Positions 1 through 8,236 of a stretch of 64,000 nucleotides of DNA are shown in pieces. A model generated the notes under the pieces. It was not told the DNA's origin, did no database searches, and saw nothing but the letters and a program-made list of their open reading frames with translations. The stretch is from Streptacidiphilus sp. P02-A3a (GTDB taxonomy: Bacteria; Actinomycetota; Actinomycetes; Streptomycetales; Streptomycetaceae). Numbering within the stretch: the first letter of the stretch is position 1; each line of letters starts with the position of its first letter. The translations under genes and the position numbers were made by a program. The stretch covers positions 2,303,922-2,367,921 of the forward strand of contig NZ_CP048289.1 of NCBI RefSeq assembly GCF_014084105.1, given 5' to 3'.

Positions 1-42
1 CTCCGCCGACCCCGCCGCCGTGTGTGGCCGCCGTCCGCGCGG

Positions 43-3000
43 TCAGGCCTTCCGCAGCCAGAAGGTCAGCCCCAGCGCCTCGTCGGTGAACGGCGCGGCC
101 TCGGCCCAGTCGGCCTCGCCGGAGGCGAAGTCGGTGGCCAGCACCTCGTCGGCGATCAGGGCCGCGTGCACGCCCAGCGCCTCGGCGGTGTCGGCCTCGG
201 CGGCCAGGTAGCGCAGCGCGATCCGGTCCGCGACGTCCAGGCCGCTGTTCTTGCGGGCCTCCTGCACCTGCCGGATGGCGTCCCGGGCGAGCCCGGCGAG
301 CCGCAGCTCCGGGGTGATGTGCAGGTCGAGCGCGACCGTCGCGCCGGACTCGTTGGCGACCGCCCAGCCCTCGCGCGGGGTCTCGGTGATGATCACCTCG
401 TCCGGTCCGAGCTCGACCGGCGCGCCGTCCAGCTCGACCACCGCGCGGCCGTCGGTCCGCAGCGCGGCGGCCAGCGCGGCGGCGTCGGCGGCGGCGACCG
501 CCTTCGCGACCTCCTGCACGCCCTTGCCGAAACGCCTGCCGAGGACCCGGAAGTTGGCCTTGGCGGTGGTGTCCACCAGCGAGCCCCCCACCGCCGACAG
601 CGACTCCAGCGCGGTGACGTTCAGCTCCTCGGCGATCTGCGCCAGCAGTTCGGCGGGCAGTTCCTCGTACCCCTGGGCGGCGATCAGCGCCCGGGACAGC
701 GGCTGCCGGGTCTTCACCCCGGAGTCGGCGCGGGTCGCCCGGCCGAGTTCCACCAGCCGCCGGACCAGCGTCATGTGCCGCGACAGCGCCGGGTCCACCA
801 GTGCCTCGTCGACCACCGGGAAGTCGGACAGGTGCACCGAGACCGGCGCCGCCGGGTCCACCGGGACCACCAGGTCCTGCCACACCCGCTCGGTGATGAA
901 CGGGGTGAGCGGGGCCATCAGCCGGGTCACCGTCTCCAGCGCCTCGTGCAGCGTCCGCAGCGCGGCGGGCTCACCCTGCCAGAACCGCCGCCGGCCGCGC
1001 CGGACGTACCAGTTGGACAGGTCGTCGACGAAGGCCGAGAGCAGCTTGCCGGCGCGCTGGGTGTCGAAGCCGTCCAGCGCCTCGTCCACGTTCCGGACCA
1101 GCAGGTTCAGCTCGGACAGCAGCCACTTGTCCAGCAGCGGCCGGTCCGCCGGGGCCGGGTCCGAGGCGGACGGGGCCCAGTTCGCGGTGCGGGCGTAGAG
1201 GGCCTGGAAGGCGACGGTGTTCCAGTAGGTCAGCAGGGTCTTGCGGACCACCTCCTGGATGGTGTTGTGGCCGACCCGGCGCGCCGACCAGGGCGAGCCG
1301 CCCGCCGCCATGAACCAGCGCACCGCGTCCGCGCCGTGCTGGTCCATCAGCGAGATGGGCTCCAGGATGTTGCCGAGGTGCTTGGACATCTTCCGGCCGT
1401 CCTCGGCCAGGATGTGGCCCAGGCAGACCACGTTCTCGTACGCGGACCTGTCGAAGACCAGCGTGCCGACCGCCATCAGCGTGTAGAACCAGCCGCGGGT
1501 CTGGTCGATCGCCTCGGAGATGAACTGCGCCGGGTAGCGCCGCTCGAACAGGTCGGCGTTCTTCAGCGGGTAGCCGTACTGCGCGAACGGCATCGAGCCC
1601 GAGTCGTACCAGGCGTCGATCACCTCGGGCACCCGGGTCGCCGGGGCCGCGCAGCTGGTGCAGGGGAAGGTGACCTCGTCGATGTACGGGCGGTGCGGGT
1701 CCAGGTCGGACAGGTCGCGGCCGGTCAGCTCGGACAGCTCGGCCAGTGAGCCGACGCAGGTCAGGTGGTCCTGCTCGCAGCGCCAGATCGGCAGCGGGGT
1801 GCCCCAGTAGCGGTTCCGCGACAGCGCCCAGTCGATGTTGTTGTTCAGCCAGTCGCCGAAGCGGCCGTACTTGACGGTCTCCGGGAACCAGTTGGTCCGC
1901 TCGTTCTCCCGCAGCAGCGCGTCCTTGACGACGGTGGTGCGCACGTACCAGGACGGCTGCGCGTAGTACAGCAGCGCGGTGTGGCAGCGCCAGCAGTGCG
2001 GGTAGCTGTGCTCGTAGGGCACGTGCCGGAACAGTCGGCCGCGCGCGGCCAGGTCGGCGACCAGCGCCTCGTCGGCCTTCTTGAAGAACTGCCCGCCGAC
2101 CAGCGGCAGGTCGGGCTCGAAGGTGCCGTCGGCGAGCACCGGGTTGACCATCGGCAGCCCGTAGGCGCGGCAGGTCGCGAGGTCGTCCGCGCCGAAGGCG
2201 GGGGCCTGGTGGACCAGGCCCGAGCCGTCCTCGGTGGTCACGTACTCGGCGTTGACCACGTAGTGCGCGCCGTCCACCGGGACCAGCTCGAACGGGCGGT
2301 CGTAGGTCCAGCGCTCCATCTCGGCGCCGGTGAAGCGCTCGCCGGTGGCCTCCCAGCCCTCGCCCAGCGCCTTGGCCAGCAGCGGTTCGGCGACCACCAG
2401 CCGCTCGGTGCCGTCGGTGGCGACCACGTAGTCCACCTCGGGGTGGGCGGCCACCGCGACGTTGGAGACCAGCGTCCACGGGGTGGTCGTCCACACCAGC
2501 AGCGAGGCGGTGCCCGCCAGCGGTCCGGAGGTGAGCGGGAAGCGGACGAAGACCGACGGGTCCACCACGGTCTCGTAGCCCTGGGCCAGCTCGTGGTCGG
2601 ACAGGCCGGTGCCGCAGCGCGGGCACCACGGCGCCACCCGGAAGTCCTGGACCAGCAGTCCCTTGTCGAAGATCTGCTTGAGCGACCACCACACCGACTG
2701 GATGTAGTCCGGGTCCATGGTGCGGTAGGCGTCGTCCAGGTCGACCCAGTAGCCCATGCGGTTGGTGAGGGTGGCGAAGGCGTCGGTGTGCCGGGTCACC
2801 GACTCCCGGCACTTGGCGTTGAACTCGGCGACGCCGTACGCCTCGATGTCCTGCTTGCCGGAGAAGCCCAGCTCCTTCTCCACCGCCAGCTCGACCGGCA
2901 GCCCGTGGCAGTCCCAGCCGGCCTTGCGGGCCACGTGGTGGCCCTTCATGGTCTTGTAGCGGGGGAAGACGTCCTTGAAGACGCGGGCCTCGATGTGGTG

Positions 3001-3174
3001 CGCGCCGGGCATGCCGTTGGCGGTCGGCGGGCCCTCGTAGAACACCCACTCGGGACGGCCCTCGGACTGCTCCAGGCTGCGCTGGAAGATCTTGCCGTCC
3101 TGCCAGAAGGACAGGATGCCGTGCTCCAGCGCGGGCAGGTCCACCTGGGCGGGTACGGGGCGGTACTGGGTCAT
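43..3174 (-). CDS. ileS: Isoleucine--tRNA ligase
   Basis: Cytoplasmic class I aminoacyl-tRNA synthetase that charges tRNA-Ile and edits mischarged valine. The 1043-residue product carries a HIGH-like motif (GAHHIEA, first His at residue 59) and the KMSKS loop as KMSK at residues 595-598. The GPPTANG-type N-terminal block and the length fit the long, eukaryote-like IleS type common in actinobacteria. I chose the ATG at 3174 because the conserved protein begins MTQYRPV and a GGAGGA ribosome site lies just upstream; longer in-frame starts run into the leader. It is preceded by a T-box leader, so expression should respond to uncharged tRNA-Ile. The gene is complete. Function is very secure. Confidence 0.97.
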   Translation of the reverse strand: MTQYRPVPAQVDLPALEHGILSFWQDGKIFQRSLEQSEGRPEWVFYEGPPTANGMPGAHHIEARVFKDVFPRYKTMKGHHVARKAGWDCHGLPVELAVEKELGFSGKQDIEAYGVAEFNAKCRESVTRHTDAFATLTNRMGYWVDLDDAYRTMDPDYIQSVWWSLKQIFDKGLLVQDFRVAPWCPRCGTGLSDHELAQGYETVVDPSVFVRFPLTSGPLAGTASLLVWTTTPWTLVSNVAVAAHPEVDYVVATDGTERLVVAEPLLAKALGEGWEATGERFTGAEMERWTYDRPFELVPVDGAHYVVNAEYVTTEDGSGLVHQAPAFGADDLATCRAYGLPMVNPVLADGTFEPDLPLVGGQFFKKADEALVADLAARGRLFRHVPYEHSYPHCWRCHTALLYYAQPSWYVRTTVVKDALLRENERTNWFPETVKYGRFGDWLNNNIDWALSRNRYWGTPLPIWRCEQDHLTCVGSLAELSELTGRDLSDLDPHRPYIDEVTFPCTSCAAPATRVPEVIDAWYDSGSMPFAQYGYPLKNADLFERRYPAQFISEAIDQTRGWFYTLMAVGTLVFDRSAYENVVCLGHILAEDGRKMSKHLGNILEPISLMDQHGADAVRWFMAAGGSPWSARRVGHNTIQEVVRKTLLTYWNTVAFQALYARTANWAPSASDPAPADRPLLDKWLLSELNLLVRNVDEALDGFDTQRAGKLLSAFVDDLSNWYVRRGRRRFWQGEPAALRTLHEALETVTRLMAPLTPFITERVWQDLVVPVDPAAPVSVHLSDFPVVDEALVDPALSRHMTLVRRLVELGRATRADSGVKTRQPLSRALIAAQGYEELPAELLAQIAEELNVTALESLSAVGGSLVDTTAKANFRVLGRRFGKGVQEVAKAVAAADAAALAAALRTDGRAVVELDGAPVELGPDEVIITETPREGWAVANESGATVALDLHITPELRLAGLARDAIRQVQEARKNSGLDVADRIALRYLAAEADTAEALGVHAALIADEVLATDFASGEADWAEAAPFTDEALGLTFWLRKA

Positions 3175-3452
3175 ACGGGTCCTCCGGCGGCGCGAGAGTG
3201 CGGCGTTCAGCATTCGGCTTCCGACGGAGGGACGAGGCCACCGGCCCCGCGGTACCACCCTCCTTGGCCGTGCGGACTCGCACGGCCCCCTCATTAGGGG
3301 TCGCTGCCGGCTCTACTCGGCCCCGGCGCGGGGCCTTTCCTCCGGCGGCTCCGGGGTGATCTTCCCGCCGCGCACACCCCCAGGCTTCCACCGTCCCTGG
3401 ATCGCTCTCGGCTGCGTACCGCGGTACTCGTCCCCATCCACGCCTTGCGCGG
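3175..3452 (-). promoter_or_regulatory. T-box riboswitch leader of ileS
   Basis: On the minus strand the leader contains the near-invariant T-box core GGTGGTACCGCGG (complement of 3247-3259). It is preceded by the perfect hairpin GCCGTGCG-AGTC-CGCACGGC and followed by a pyrimidine-rich CCTCGTCCCTCC tract, then the ileS ribosome site. Actinobacterial ileS genes are known to carry translational T-boxes with very short stem I that free the ribosome site when uncharged tRNA-Ile binds. I see no U-run terminator before the start, which fits the translational type. The ATC specifier triplet could be in GCGATCC or AAGATCA; I cannot decide which without folding. Confidence 0.88.
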
Positions 3453-3456
3453 CCAG

Positions 3457-3462
3457 TCTATA
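3457..3462 (-). promoter_or_regulatory. Candidate -10 box of the ileS promoter
   Basis: TATAGA on the minus strand lies just upstream of the T-box leader and would start transcription near 3450. No convincing TTGAC-like -35 is placed 17 bases upstream, so this is a weak or extended -10 inference. The rest of 3463-3674 (about 210 bases, up to the DksA-like gene) holds no ORF that looks coding. Confidence 0.45.
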
Positions 3463-3674
3463 GCGCCCGGCAAGCCGATTTTCGCTCCGCTGCGACACCC
3501 GTGCGCCGGGCGACGCGCCGGTAACGATGACAGAAGGCGATTATCGGGTGACGTTCTGGGCACACATCCGGGGAGTGAGCCATGGGGTGTGCTGCGGTAT
3601 GTCTCATTGTGATGGCGTTTGTCACGCATTATCTTTCCGGCACTGAACCGTTGCGGCGTGAAGGGGTCTGAGGC

Positions 3675-4262
3675 ATGGCGGACAAGGCAAGAAGCGGGGC
3701 GGCTCGCGCGCGCTGGAGCGGTTGCCACCCGGTGACCGCGGCCGAACCGGGGGAGCGGGCGGTGGTCCGGCGCAAGACCGGCGCGGCCACCGCCAAACCG
3801 GCGGCGGGCCACGCCCGGATGGACCCGGTGGCCGTGGCGCCGGTGGCGGCGGTCCCGGACACCGGGCCCGGCGCGCTGCCGGTGCGCCCCGGCGAGGACC
3901 CGTGGACCCAGGACGAGGTCACCGAGCTCCAGGAGCAGCTGCGCGGCGAGGCCGCCACGCTGCGCGCCGAGATCCAGACCTCGGAGGAGACCGTCAGCGG
4001 CCTGATGCGGGACTCCGGCGACGGCGCGGGCGACGACCAGGTGGACGCCGGGACGAAGAACATCTCCCGCGAGCACGAGCTGTCGCTGGCGGCCAACGCC
4101 CGCGAGATGCTGGAGCAGACCGAGCGGGCGCTGCTGCGGCTGGCCGGTACCGGCTTCGGCCTGTGCGAGTCCTGCGGTCAGCCGATCGGCAAGGCCCGGG
4201 TGCAGGCGTTCCCGCGGGCGACGCTGTGCGTGCAGTGCAAGCAGAAGCAGGAACGCAGATAG
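3675..4262 (+). CDS. TraR/DksA-family zinc-finger protein
   Basis: A 195-residue protein. The first ~75 residues are basic, Ala/Pro-rich and poorly structured. A helical region ([13 protein letters not shown] to [13 protein letters not shown]) resembles the DksA coiled coil, followed by a C-terminal C4 zinc finger ([25 protein letters not shown]). DksA-type proteins bind the secondary channel of RNA polymerase and tune initiation together with ppGpp. Streptomyces have several such paralogues of unclear role, so the exact function is an inference. Start ATG is preceded by GAAGGGG. It stands alone in front of lspA, with a hairpin at 4279-4297 between them. Confidence 0.88.
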   Translation: MADKARSGAARARWSGCHPVTAAEPGERAVVRRKTGAATAKPAAGHARMDPVAVAPVAAVPDTGPGALPVRPGEDPWTQDEVTELQEQLRGEAATLRAEIQTSEETVSGLMRDSGDGAGDDQVDAGTKNISREHELSLAANAREMLEQTERALLRLAGTGFGLCESCGQPIGKARVQAFPRATLCVQCKQKQERR

Positions 4263-4278
4263 CGCGGTCCGGCACAGC

Positions 4279-4297
4279 CCGCGGCCGTCGGCCGCGG
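4279..4297 (+). terminator. Hairpin downstream of the DksA-like gene
   Basis: Perfect 8-bp stem CCGCGGCC / GGCCGCGG around a GTC loop, 17 bases after the stop codon. It has no T-run, as is usual for actinobacterial terminators. Termination is inferred from position only. Confidence 0.45.
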
Positions 4298-4366
4298 ACG
4301 GCGGGCGCAGGTCGTCGAGAGTCGGTCCGGGTTCCGGCCCCTCCTCCGGGGGGAGGCGTCGTACCG

Positions 4367-4372
4367 TAGGCT
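4367..4372 (+). promoter_or_regulatory. Candidate -10 box upstream of lspA
   Basis: The hexamer at this position reads GTAGGC, one base out of register with TAGGCT. The same TAGGCT box precedes trpE and the sensor kinase gene at the leaderless distance. Here it would start transcription near 4380, about 70 bases before the only standard start codon but close to the conserved in-frame N-terminal codons. Confidence 0.4.
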
Positions 4373-4449
4373 CAAGGACGAAGGTCCACTCGACTCGACT
4401 CGCCGCAGCGGAGCGCATCATCAGTACCCCAGGTTTCCAGAAGGCCCCG

Positions 4450-5040
4450 GTGGGTGGGTCCACCCCGGCCGCCGACGGCGCGGAGCCGGCCGTGGCTCCC
4501 GGGCGCCGCGGGCGCCGTGTCGGCGTCCTGCTGACCGTGGCACTGGCCGCGTACCTGCTCGACCTCGGCAGCAAGCTGCTGGTGGTCGCCCGCCTGGAGT
4601 ACCACAACCCGATCCACATCCTGGGTGACTGGGTGATGCTCCAGGCCACCCGGAACCCGGGCGCGGCCTTCGGTATGGGCGCGGCGATGACGATCGTGTT
4701 CACGATCATCGCGACCACCGTGGTCGTGGTCATCTGCCGGCTCGCCCGCAAGCTCTACAGCCTGCCCTGGGCGATCGCGCTCGGGCTGCTGCTGGGCGGG
4801 GCCTTCGGCAACCTCACCGACCGGATCTTCCGCGCGCCCGCCGTGTTCCGCGGCGCGGTGGTGGACTTCATCTCGGTGAAGCACTTCGCGGTGTTCAACC
4901 TGGCCGACTCGGCGATCGTCTGCGGCGGCATCCTGGTGGTCATCCTCTCCTTCCTGGGCACCAACCCGGACGGCTCGGTGCAGGGCGAGCCGAAGCCGGA
5001 GCAGTCCGAGCCGCGGCCGCGGGGCGACCAGCAGGACTGA
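4450..5040 (+). CDS. lspA: Lipoprotein signal peptidase (signal peptidase II)
   Basis: Inner-membrane aspartyl protease that removes the signal peptide from prolipoproteins after diacylglyceryl transfer. The 196-residue reading has four hydrophobic segments and both catalytic Asp motifs, GNLTDRIFR and VFNLADSAI. The C-terminus is a short charged tail. The given start, GTG at 4450, is the only standard start codon in frame. However, the frame stays open upstream and encodes AAERIISTP, which resembles the N-terminus I recall for Streptomyces LspA, so the true start may lie upstream and be non-standard. rluD follows 42 bases later, a common pairing. Confidence 0.93.
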   Translation: MGGSTPAADGAEPAVAPGRRGRRVGVLLTVALAAYLLDLGSKLLVVARLEYHNPIHILGDWVMLQATRNPGAAFGMGAAMTIVFTIIATTVVVVICRLARKLYSLPWAIALGLLLGGAFGNLTDRIFRAPAVFRGAVVDFISVKHFAVFNLADSAIVCGGILVVILSFLGTNPDGSVQGEPKPEQSEPRPRGDQQD

Positions 5041-5082
5041 TGCCGGTCGGTCGGGGCCGCCGCGATCCGGCATACTCGGACG

Positions 5083-6021
5083 GTGACCACCGATCCCCAG
5101 CTCCGCAGCCTGCCCGTACCCGACGGCCTCGAAGGCGAGCGTGTCGACGCCGCCATCGCCCGCATGTTCGGGTTCTCCCGTACCAAGGCGGCCGAACTGG
5201 CGGCCGAGGGCAAGGTCACCGTGGACGGTTCGGCCGTCGGCAAGTCCGACCGGGTCATCGCCGGGTCCTGGATGGAGGTCGAGCTCCCGGCCCCGCCCGC
5301 GCCGGTCCAGATCGTCGCCGAGCGCATCGACAACATGTCGATCGTCTATGACGATGAACACATCGTGGTGGTCAACAAGCCGGTGGGGGTGGCCGCCCAT
5401 CCCAGCCCCGGCTGGACCGGGCCGACCGTCATCGGCGGCCTCGCCGGTGCCGGGTACCGGATCTCCACCTCCGGCGCCTCCGAGCGGCAGGGCGTGGTGC
5501 ACCGGCTGGACGTCGGCACCTCCGGGCTGATGGCGGTGGCCAAGTCCGAGGCCGCCTACACCTCGCTCAAGCAGCAGTTCCGTGACCGGGTGGTGGAGAA
5601 GAAGTACAACGCCCTGGTCCAGGGCCACCCCGACCCGATGTCCGGGACGGTGGACGCGCCCATCGACCGCCACCCCAGCAGCGACTGGAAGTGGGCCGTG
5701 GTCGCCAACGGCAAGCCCTCGGTCACCCACTACGACCTGATCGAGGCGTACCGGGCGGCCTCGCTGCTGGACATCAAGCTGGAGACCGGCCGCACCCATC
5801 AGATCCGGGTGCACATGTCGGCGCTGCGCCACCCCTGCGTCGGCGACCTGACCTACGGCGCGGACCCGACCCTGGCCAAGCGGCTCGGCCTGACCCGGCA
5901 GTGGCTGCACGCGGTGGAGCTCGGCTTCGAGCACCCGGCCACCGGGGAGTGGGTGGTGTTCCGCACCGAGTACCCGGAGGACCTGACCCGCGCGCTGGAG
6001 ATCATCAGCTCCGAGAGCTAG
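5083..6021 (+). CDS. rluD: RluA/RluD-family pseudouridine synthase
   Basis: Isomerises uridines to pseudouridine in 23S rRNA. The 312-residue protein has an N-terminal S4 RNA-binding domain (about residues 12-75) and a PseudoU_synth_2 domain with the catalytic motif [14 protein letters not shown], whose Asp is the nucleophile, plus [18 protein letters not shown] box sits 6 bases before the GTG start with no ribosome site, so it is probably leaderless. It follows lspA as in most actinobacteria. The exact target uridines cannot be assigned from sequence. Confidence 0.93.
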   Translation: MTTDPQLRSLPVPDGLEGERVDAAIARMFGFSRTKAAELAAEGKVTVDGSAVGKSDRVIAGSWMEVELPAPPAPVQIVAERIDNMSIVYDDEHIVVVNKPVGVAAHPSPGWTGPTVIGGLAGAGYRISTSGASERQGVVHRLDVGTSGLMAVAKSEAAYTSLKQQFRDRVVEKKYNALVQGHPDPMSGTVDAPIDRHPSSDWKWAVVANGKPSVTHYDLIEAYRAASLLDIKLETGRTHQIRVHMSALRHPCVGDLTYGADPTLAKRLGLTRQWLHAVELGFEHPATGEWVVFRTEYPEDLTRALEIISSES

Positions 6022-6105
6022 GACGGGCCCCGGGACCGCCCGCTACCTGGACGGCGGTACAGCGCACCGCACGCCGCGCCGAGCGCTGGCAGGCTGATCC
6101 CGACA

Positions 6106-6124
6106 GGGCTCCGGACCGGAGCCC
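6106..6124. promoter_or_regulatory. Perfect 19-bp dyad before the antiporter gene
   Basis: GGGCTCCGGACCGGAGCCC has nine-base arms around a central A. It ends just before the GAGGGAAGGGG ribosome site of the antiporter gene. It could be an operator, a 5'-leader hairpin, or the terminator of rluD. The absence of a loop favours a protein-binding site, but this is inference. Confidence 0.45.
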
Positions 6125-6148
6125 CGAGGGAAGGGGCGTCCGGCGGCG

Positions 6149-7741
6149 ATGGCGCAGCTGATCCTCCTCTTCGTGGTCCTGCTGTTCGCCATCATCAGCA
6201 CCCCCGTCGCGGAGCGGGTGGGAGTGCCGCAGCCGGTGCTGATGACGCTGATCGGCATCGTGATGGCGGTGCTGTGGTTCGTGCCCAGCATCACCGTCCC
6301 GCCGGAGCTGATCCTGCCGCTGGTGCTGCCGCCGCTGATCTACGCCGCCGCGCAGCGGTCCACCGTCAGCTACTTCCGGTCCAACCTGCGGGTGATCCTG
6401 CTGCTGGCGGTGCTGCTGGTGCTGGTGACCACGGCGGCGGTGGCACTGGCCTGCCACTGGATCATCCCGGCGCTGCCGGTCAGCGCGGCGGTGGCGCTGG
6501 GCGCGCTGGTCTCGCCGCCGGACCCGATCGCGGCGGCGGCGGTGGCCGGCAGCGTCGGGCTGCCGCGGCGGCTGATGGGCATCCTGGAGACCGAGGGCCT
6601 GTTCAACGACGTCACCGCGCTGGTGGTGTACGGGCTGGCGGTGGACGCCGCGGTCAAGGGCGAGTTCTCGACGCTGGGGGCGGCCGAGCGGCTGGTGCTG
6701 TCGGCGGTGCTGGCGGTGGTCATCGGGGTGGGCCTGGGCTGGCTCAGCGGGAAGGTGATGGCGCTGCTGCACGACCCGACGCTACAGGTGGCGCTGAGCC
6801 TGCTGGTGCCCTACGCGGCGTACCTGCTGGCGGACGAGCTGCACGGCTCCGGGGTGCTGGCGGTGCTGGCCTGCTCGCTGTGGATCAACGACCAGGCGGT
6901 GGGCGCCGACGACGTCGGCTACCGGCTGGTCGGCGAGGCCTTCTGGGACGTGGTGGAGCTGCTGATCTCCGGGATGGCCTTCGGTCTGATCGGCCTGGAG
7001 CTGAGCAGTGTGCTCAGCACCGTCGGCAAGCACTGGACCGCGATGCTGGGCGACGCGGTACTGGTGATCGTGGTGGTGGTCGGCGTCCGGTTGGTCTGGC
7101 TGCTGCCCGGGGCGTGGGTCACCGACAGCTGGGACCGGGCGCGCGGTCGGCGCGAGGAGGCGGCGCCGATCGGCTGGCGCGAGTCGACGGTGCTGTGGTG
7201 GTCGGGGATGCGCGGGGTGGCCTCGGTGGCGCTGGCGCTGGCCGTCCCGTTCACGGTCGACGGCGGCGCGCCGTTCCCGCAGCGCCCGGAGATCATCTTC
7301 GTGGCCTTCTCGGTGGTGCTGTTCACGCTGCTGGTCCAGGGGTTGACGCTGCCGCTGGTGGTCCGCGCGCTGGGCCTGAGCCGGGATCAGGACGCGGAGG
7401 ACGCGGCGGAGCGCCAGCTCTGGTACCGGGCCTCCAAGGCCGGGCTGCGACGGCTGAAGGAGCTGGCGGCGGCCGAGGACCTGCCGGACGACCTGGTGGA
7501 CCGGCTCCGCCAGCGGCAGACCGACCTGCTCGCCCGGCACCGTCCCGACCTCTACGACGAGGAGCAGATGCGCGAGCTGCGCGAGCGCCGCCGCCGGGTC
7601 CGCCGGTTCACCGAAGTGGAGCAGCAGATGCTGGCCGCCGGGCGCCAGGAGATGCAGGAGGCCCGGATGGAACCGGGCTCCGATCCGGAGCTGGTCGACC
7701 GGGTGATCCGCAAACTCGACCTCCGCAGCACCCGCCGCTGA
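6149..7741 (+). CDS. CPA1-family Na+/H+ antiporter (NhaP type)
   Basis: Integral membrane cation/proton antiporter of 530 residues. About 12 hydrophobic segments are followed by a cytoplasmic, charged helical tail from about residue 410 (AAERQLWYRASKAGLRRLKEL to the end). Diagnostic CPA1 motifs are LGALVSPPDPIAA, which holds the ion-site Asp, and EGLFNDVTALVVY. The start ATG follows a strong GAGGGAAGGGG ribosome site. It probably exports Na+ or K+ and maintains pH. Ion preference cannot be read from sequence. It is a single gene, with the 19-bp dyad in front of it. Confidence 0.92.
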   Translation: MAQLILLFVVLLFAIISTPVAERVGVPQPVLMTLIGIVMAVLWFVPSITVPPELILPLVLPPLIYAAAQRSTVSYFRSNLRVILLLAVLLVLVTTAAVALACHWIIPALPVSAAVALGALVSPPDPIAAAAVAGSVGLPRRLMGILETEGLFNDVTALVVYGLAVDAAVKGEFSTLGAAERLVLSAVLAVVIGVGLGWLSGKVMALLHDPTLQVALSLLVPYAAYLLADELHGSGVLAVLACSLWINDQAVGADDVGYRLVGEAFWDVVELLISGMAFGLIGLELSSVLSTVGKHWTAMLGDAVLVIVVVVGVRLVWLLPGAWVTDSWDRARGRREEAAPIGWRESTVLWWSGMRGVASVALALAVPFTVDGGAPFPQRPEIIFVAFSVVLFTLLVQGLTLPLVVRALGLSRDQDAEDAAERQLWYRASKAGLRRLKELAAAEDLPDDLVDRLRQRQTDLLARHRPDLYDEEQMRELRERRRRVRRFTEVEQQMLAAGRQEMQEARMEPGSDPELVDRVIRKLDLRSTRR

Positions 7742-8236
7742 GCCGCCTCGCGGCCGGTGCGCTCAGCGGAGGCAGGTGCGCTGCCATTCCGCATGATCCT
7801 GCACGACTCGGAAGGGTCGTGGGCCAGTGTCCGGTACCTGGTCCAGGCACGCAGCTGGTGGGAGGGGCAGGGCAGGCCGGAACTCACGTGCTTCGGGCTC
7901 TCGGTCACAGCTGGGGGTGAGCAGCGGGTGTGGCTGGGTGCGGCTTCTTGTCCGGGTTTGCCAGGGTTGTAAATATTTGTTATATTTATAGCTTATGTCG
8001 ATATAACGTCCACGATGAGGGGTGCTCGCGGTGTGTCGTGGGTCTCACTTCGAAATTCTGGTGACGGTCGGTCAGAAACAGCTGACGAGCCGTCAAGGAT
8101 GAGCGGCGGCAACGCCCCTATGTCTTGATGGTGCGTCAGAAATACTCTGCCAGGCCGCCGTTGTGAGCCCCAGTCCGATGTCGCCGACGCCGCAAGCGAA
8201 GTAGCATCGACCGGGTCGTTGACGAGATGAGGACCC
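7742..8236. other. 495-bp intergenic region upstream of the Pls-type synthetase
   Basis: No convincing gene: the 71-codon frame at 7757-7972 has no ribosome site, no family resemblance and ends in the AT-rich patch. The notable content is an AT-rich patch at about 7968-8008 in DNA that is otherwise above 70% GC. It contains the dyad at 7979-8007. The last ~200 bases are ordinary GC-rich leader, ending in a GATGAGGA ribosome site for the synthetase. Confidence 0.7.
7979..8007. promoter_or_regulatory. AT-rich dyad (candidate operator/promoter) upstream of pls
   Basis: GTTATAT (7979-7985) and ATATAAC (8001-8007) are perfect inverted repeats around a 15-base AT-rich spacer. A dyad of this base composition is exceptional in this genome. 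It lies 230 bases before the synthetase start. It may be a regulator site or the promoter itself. No regulator is encoded next to it. Confidence 0.5.

Noticed and set aside
7757-7972. 71-codon ORF in the gap before pls
   Set aside because: No ribosome site, no family resemblance, and it runs into the AT-rich regulatory patch.
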